From: Alphaproteobacteria bacterium
GTDB taxonomy: Bacteria > Pseudomonadota > Alphaproteobacteria > Rs-D84
Assembly: GCA_015062545.1 (NCBI GenBank)
Contig: SUUL01000005.1
Coordinates: forward strand, 1 to 64,000
Reading direction: 5' to 3'
DNA: 64,000 nt
Below, in pieces: positions 59,513 to 64,000 of the stretch (the stretch's first letter is position 1; the number at the start of each line of letters is the position of its first letter). Position numbers and translations under genes: made by a program. The notes under the pieces are model-generated. The model was not told the DNA's origin. It ran no database searches and saw only the letters and a program-made list of their open reading frames with translations.

Positions 59513-60633
59513 TCCAAAGACCTTTTGAATCTTATTACTGCAATACTAAATATTATCAATGCTTGTACGCCCAGAATCATGTACAACCACCATATATCTA
59601 CAAACCAACTGCCCTTCAGGAATTGGTCACGCGTTACATCCATATAAAATCGTGCCGGAAATATTGCAGAAACTATTCTGTAACCACGCGACATATATTC
59701 AATCGGAAATACAAATCCAGACAATATCACTGTCGGCAACAGGCCGATTATCGCTGCATATTGAATTGCCACCTCTTGTTTTTTTGTTGACACAGAAATC
59801 AATAACCCTATGGCCAAATACCCCAATATAAATAACAACGTCCCCATCACCAGTTGCCAATAAGCCCCAACAAACGGCACACCAAAAACCGCACGCGCCA
59901 CAACAAAAACCAAAATAAAGCCAATAAAACTTAATATGGCATACGGTGCCATTTTTCCAACCACAATATCCAAACGTGTTGCAGGCGTAGATAACAGCAT
60001 TTCCATTGAACCGCGTTCCCATTCTTTGCACACAGTCAACGTAGTTAACATAATTGCAACCAACGCAATAATAACTGCAGACAATCCTGGCACCGCGAAC
60101 CACCGCGAATTTAATTCCGGATTAAACAAATACCTGATTTTCAATTTGGGGTTATCAGAATCTAAATTAATGGGAACATCACGAATCTTGTACATCGCAT
60201 TTTTATTTACGGTTCCCAAATAATTTGACACAGACGATATCGAAGAGCTTTCTGTACCATCAACCAACACCTGTATCTGCGCCCCACGTTCTGACAAAAC
60301 ATTTTTCTGAAAATCTGTTGGCACAACAACCGCGACCCGCGCCTGTCCAGAAATAATATCATCCAACGCATCATCAGGTTGTGACACAACATAAGGTTTG
60401 AAATAATCAGAACTGCCAAATGTTTCTATTAATTTACGCGATGCCATTGTTTTATCGTTATCAACGTACGCTAAATCTATCGATTTTATATTAAACTCAA
60501 TCGAACTGCCCAATATCAATACGATTAACAACGGCAACATCAAAGCCATCATCAATGTAAAAGGATCACGCATTATATGCTTTAATTCTTTGGAAAAAAT
60601 CGCCTTGATTCTTTGCCACGAAAATATTTTCAT
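59509..60633 (-). CDS. ABC-2 type transporter permease
   Basis: KELKHIMRDPFTLMMALMLPLLIVLILG; CKEWERGSMEMLLSTP. Confidence 0.88.
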   Translation of the reverse strand: MKIFSWQRIKAIFSKELKHIMRDPFTLMMALMLPLLIVLILGSSIEFNIKSIDLAYVDNDKTMASRKLIETFGSSDYFKPYVVSQPDDALDDIISGQARVAVVVPTDFQKNVLSERGAQIQVLVDGTESSSISSVSNYLGTVNKNAMYKIRDVPINLDSDNPKLKIRYLFNPELNSRWFAVPGLSAVIIALVAIMLTTLTVCKEWERGSMEMLLSTPATRLDIVVGKMAPYAILSFIGFILVFVVARAVFGVPFVGAYWQLVMGTLLFILGYLAIGLLISVSTKKQEVAIQYAAIIGLLPTVILSGFVFPIEYMSRGYRIVSAIFPARFYMDVTRDQFLKGSWFVDIWWLYMILGVQALIIFSIAVIRFKRSLE

Positions 60634-61547
60634 CTATTTTCCCCCTCGACCAAACGTATAAACACATCTTCCAAAGACGGTGTTATTTGCCTAATATGCC
60701 AATCTCTTTTCAGTCTGTGCAAATGCGGTGCCGCACTGACACCATCTCGAAAACGCAAATGGAAACTGGTACCATACGGTTGCCACATATCAACAACATC
60801 TGGTATTGGGTACATCGGCTTTTTAACCCGCGGCTGCAATCTGTACAACGTATCACCAAATGTTTTATATTTCAGTTCAGATGGCGAATCCACCGCAATT
60901 AATTCACCTGCCCGCATTAACGCAATCCGATTACAGTTTTCTGCTTCATCCATATAATGCGTTGTGACAAACACTGTCTTACCATCATTTACCAATTCCC
61001 TGATAAGCTGCCAGAAACGCAGTCTGGCACGCGATGCAACACCTGCGGTTGGTTCATCCAGAAAAATAATTTTTGGATTATGCAACAACGCCACGCACAA
61101 TGCCACCTCTTGCTTTATACCATTTGGCAAATCTTTGACCACCACATTTAATTTTCGATTAAAGCCGATAAAGTCCAATAATTTTTGTCTTTGATGCAAA
61201 TAGAAAGTCTTGTCCAGTTGTCGCAATGCGGCGGCAAAATCAAAATTTTCACGCACAGACAAATCATTATATAACGTAAAACGTTGTGACATATATCCAA
61301 CCATGTGCTTAATAATATTTTGATTGCCTGGCACAAATAAATGCCCATCTATTTGCACCCGACCTGCGCTGGCTGGCAAAATTCCACACAGCACACGAAT
61401 AGTCGTTGTTTTACCCGCACCATTGGCCCCCAAGAATCCAAAAATTTCTCCACGATGCACATCAAACGACACATTTTTTACGGCATAAAAATCACCGAAT
61501 TTGACAGACATATTACGAACATTAACGATTGGATTATTCATCACCAA
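60630..61547 (-). CDS. ABC transporter ATP-binding protein
   Basis: GANGAGKTTTIRVLCG; FLDEPTAGV. Confidence 0.9.
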   Translation of the reverse strand: MVMNNPIVNVRNMSVKFGDFYAVKNVSFDVHRGEIFGFLGANGAGKTTTIRVLCGILPASAGRVQIDGHLFVPGNQNIIKHMVGYMSQRFTLYNDLSVRENFDFAAALRQLDKTFYLHQRQKLLDFIGFNRKLNVVVKDLPNGIKQEVALCVALLHNPKIIFLDEPTAGVASRARLRFWQLIRELVNDGKTVFVTTHYMDEAENCNRIALMRAGELIAVDSPSELKYKTFGDTLYRLQPRVKKPMYPIPDVVDMWQPYGTSFHLRFRDGVSAAPHLHRLKRDWHIRQITPSLEDVFIRLVEGENR

Positions 61548-62269
61548 CCACCACCACGTTTCAAAAACAATTCATCAAAATCATGACTGTTATATTTTTT
61601 CAGCAATCCCAACGGTTCCCCCACAGACAATATACGTCCCCGTTCCATCATAACAACTTGGCCACATCTTTCCGCTTCATCCATATATGCAGTTGACATC
61701 AACACCAGTATTCCTCTGGCTTGCGCATCATGCAATAAATCCCAAAATTCACGGCGACTGATTGGATCAACCCCATTTGTTGGTTCATCCAACAACATAA
61801 TTTGTGGGGACCGTAACAGCGCACATATTAATCCTAATTTTTTATACATTCCCCCCGACAGCTTGCCAGCAGGACGATTCAAGAACTTGTCCAGACGCGC
61901 CATACGTACTAACTCTGATTTTTTTCGTACAAAATCCTTGTCACTTATTCCATATAATTTTCTAAAGAAATCCAAATGTTCATCTACAGACAAATCAGAA
62001 TACAGACTTTGACTTTGTGGCATATACGCAATATGTTCAGACATACTATCAAAGCGTACATCATGTCCATCATAACGATATATAACTTGTCCAGAACTGG
62101 CGCGCATTAAATCCAACATTATTCTGAACAAAGTTGTTTTACCCGCACCGGCAGGACCAATTATGCCGTATAAATTCCCATTTTTGAACCGTACAGACAC
62201 ATCATCCAAAGCCAAGATTTCTTTGAATTTCTTGGACACATTTGCAACAAGAATTTCTATATCACTCAT
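61541..62269 (-). CDS. ABC transporter ATP-binding protein
   Basis: GPAGAGKTTLFRIM; LSGGMYKKLGL; LLDEPTNGVDP. Confidence 0.9.
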   Translation of the reverse strand: MSDIEILVANVSKKFKEILALDDVSVRFKNGNLYGIIGPAGAGKTTLFRIMLDLMRASSGQVIYRYDGHDVRFDSMSEHIAYMPQSQSLYSDLSVDEHLDFFRKLYGISDKDFVRKKSELVRMARLDKFLNRPAGKLSGGMYKKLGLICALLRSPQIMLLDEPTNGVDPISRREFWDLLHDAQARGILVLMSTAYMDEAERCGQVVMMERGRILSVGEPLGLLKKYNSHDFDELFLKRGGGW

Positions 62270-63008
62270 CTATTTGTAATGTACTTTCTATTGTCATTCC
62301 TGCTTTCAATATTAAATCTGGGTTATAGAATTGCACCTTGATACCATATACCAATCGCGTACGTTCATCACGCGTTTGCACATTTTTTGGTGTAAATTCT
62401 GCCTGTTCACTAATTTTCACAATACGCCCATCAAAGCGCATATCCCGGGTTTCGGGCAAGATACCTACTACACGTTGTCCAACCTGTAATTTATGCAACA
62501 TTCCATAAGGCACATAAAAATACGCCCAAATATCATACGGGTTTGCCAACGCCACCAACGGCATCCCTGGCGAAACAACCTCGCCTACTTCGCGAAATCG
62601 TGTAACAACCATTGCATCCACTGGTGCCGTTACCTGACACCAACTTAATTTCAAATCATTATCCTGCTTGTTGCGTGTCAACATATCATATTCCGCCACA
62701 GACATATGTCCACGCGCCATTAATTGTGTTGCACGATTAAAATCATTATCAATTTGTCGTGCCAAAATTTTATATGCATCACACCCCAGTTCCATCAAAG
62801 GCTGTCCAACTGACACATTATCGCCTTCGGCGACAAACACAGATGCAATATCCGATGGCACGCGCGCAGATATTATTACTTTTGTTGTTTCCAATGTTCC
62901 TGCATAATAAAACGGTCTGCGGCGCACAAAATACCCCACCACGATTGCGATAACCGCCCCCATCGTCAGAAACAACGCAAATAAAACAAGAATTTTTTTC
63001 TTGGTCAT
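62262..63008 (-). CDS. HlyD-family periplasmic adaptor
   Basis: N-terminal TM; ISARVPSDIASVFVAEGDNVSVGQPLMEL; APVDAMVVTRFREVGEVVSPGMPLVALA. Confidence 0.85.
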   Translation of the reverse strand: MTKKKILVLFALFLTMGAVIAIVVGYFVRRRPFYYAGTLETTKVIISARVPSDIASVFVAEGDNVSVGQPLMELGCDAYKILARQIDNDFNRATQLMARGHMSVAEYDMLTRNKQDNDLKLSWCQVTAPVDAMVVTRFREVGEVVSPGMPLVALANPYDIWAYFYVPYGMLHKLQVGQRVVGILPETRDMRFDGRIVKISEQAEFTPKNVQTRDERTRLVYGIKVQFYNPDLILKAGMTIESTLQIDE

Positions 63009-63110
63009 GGCATATAAATTATGTCACAAAACGTCCTCGATTACCCTTGGTATGAATTCACATCATAAAAAAACAGGCGGTCAACTGACCGCCCATCAAA
63101 AATCATTTTA

Positions 63111-64000
63111 TTACATGGCATCTGGCACACGCAAGCCCATTAAATCAATCGCATTTAATAACGTTTCACGTGCCATATTTACAATATGCAATCTGCCCTG
63201 CTTTACAGTATCTGGAACATCATCACGCAAGATTGGACAATGATGATAGAACGTATTAATATCTTGCGCCAAATCATAAGTATAATTTGCCAACAAGTCT
63301 GTTGCACGACGCGCAAATGCATTTTCCAATACGCGCCCAAAGTCCATCAAACGCAACAACAAATTACGTTCTTCGGCATCCAATGCAGAATTATTTTCCA
63401 TCGCCCCAACCCCCAAAGTTTCGGCTTTCTTTACCACAGAATTCAAGCGAACCGCGGTGTACAGAATATATGGACCAGTACGCCCTTCAAATTGCGTTAC
63501 CGCATCTGGGTCAAACATATAATCTGATTTTACATCGTGCATCAAGTCATTAAACTTTAATGCCGCTAATGCAATCATTTCAATGGTTTCGTTTGGCAGT
63601 TCTTTACCAGATTCTGCTGCACGTTTACGCACAGATTCTGCCACCATATCAACCATGTCATCTAAACTTGGCACACTGCCGTCACGTGTTTTGAACGGCT
63701 TGCCATCTGCACCTGTAATTGTTCCAAACCCGATATGTTGCAAATTTGCAGAATCCATCCCTGCTAATTTTGCAGCACGGAAAATCTGGGTAAAGTGCAA
63801 GTTCTGACGATTGTCTGTAAAATATACAATATCTGTTGGATTATCGGTTGTTGTACGATAATAAATCGCCGCCAAATCCGCCGCCGCATATGTCTGGGCA
63901 CCAATGCTGGAACGCCACATAACAGGTGGCATTGGCGCGGTATCTTCATCTGTTTTTACCGGAATAATATCGGCCCCATCGTCATGCACAATCAAATTTT
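63111..64000 (-). CDS. argS: Arginyl-tRNA synthetase, partial (N-terminus beyond window)
   Basis: TDNRQNLHFTQIFRAAKLAG; FGTITGADGKPFKTRDG; frame open to window end. Confidence 0.9.
   Translation of the reverse strand, partial: NLIVHDDGADIIPVKTDEDTAPMPPVMWRSSIGAQTYAAADLAAIYYRTTTDNPTDIVYFTDNRQNLHFTQIFRAAKLAGMDSANLQHIGFGTITGADGKPFKTRDGSVPSLDDMVDMVAESVRKRAAESGKELPNETIEMIALAALKFNDLMHDVKSDYMFDPDAVTQFEGRTGPYILYTAVRLNSVVKKAETLGVGAMENNSALDAEERNLLLRLMDFGRVLENAFARRATDLLANYTYDLAQDINTFYHHCPILRDDVPDTVKQGRLHIVNMARETLLNAIDLMGLRVPDAM

Overview
This 64 kb window is a contiguous, gene-dense, AT-rich chromosomal segment of an alphaproteobacterium. The assignment rests on a GcrA homologue, bactofilin, Lpx genes, BamD, and genome-wide-type housekeeping genes; many large secreted Cys-rich proteins suggest a host- or gut-associated lineage, which is inference. 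Recognisable genes include tig, gcrA, an A24 prepilin peptidase, bamD, murJ, an rlpA-like/SPOR lipoprotein, leuS, a tlyA-like gene, mscL, aroK, an autotransporter-like barrel protein, rpsP-rimM-trmD-rplS, rpiB, a bactofilin, an M23 peptidase, a TrmN6-like methyltransferase, lpxA-lpxB, prfA, hisS, tkt, rnhA, a Xer recombinase, a SIMPL protein, trpS, hup, alaS, a TolC/ABC-2/HlyD export operon and a partial argS. There are six tRNAs: Gly(CCC), Leu(CAG), Ala(CGC), Leu(UAA), Val(CAC) and Arg(UCU). The most interesting signals are: (1) a dif-like XerCD site inside a ~740 bp gene-free AT-rich region; (2) two tandem 69-bp units that each begin with a copy of the 3' end of the adjacent tRNA-Gly gene; (3) a lone 653-aa coiled-coil protein with an ADP-ribosyltransferase-like C-terminus, whose strand composition is opposite to its surroundings and which lies between tRNA genes; (4) three uncharacterised small Cys-pair proteins embedded in the rpsP-rimM-trmD-rplS operon; (5) an AlaRS lacking the C-terminal C-Ala domain; (6) a candidate rod-like structured RNA upstream of hisS; (7) a cluster of secreted proteins of unknown function behind a prepilin peptidase. 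No CRISPR array, rRNA, transposase or recognisable prophage was seen. All calls are by eye; no database search was run.
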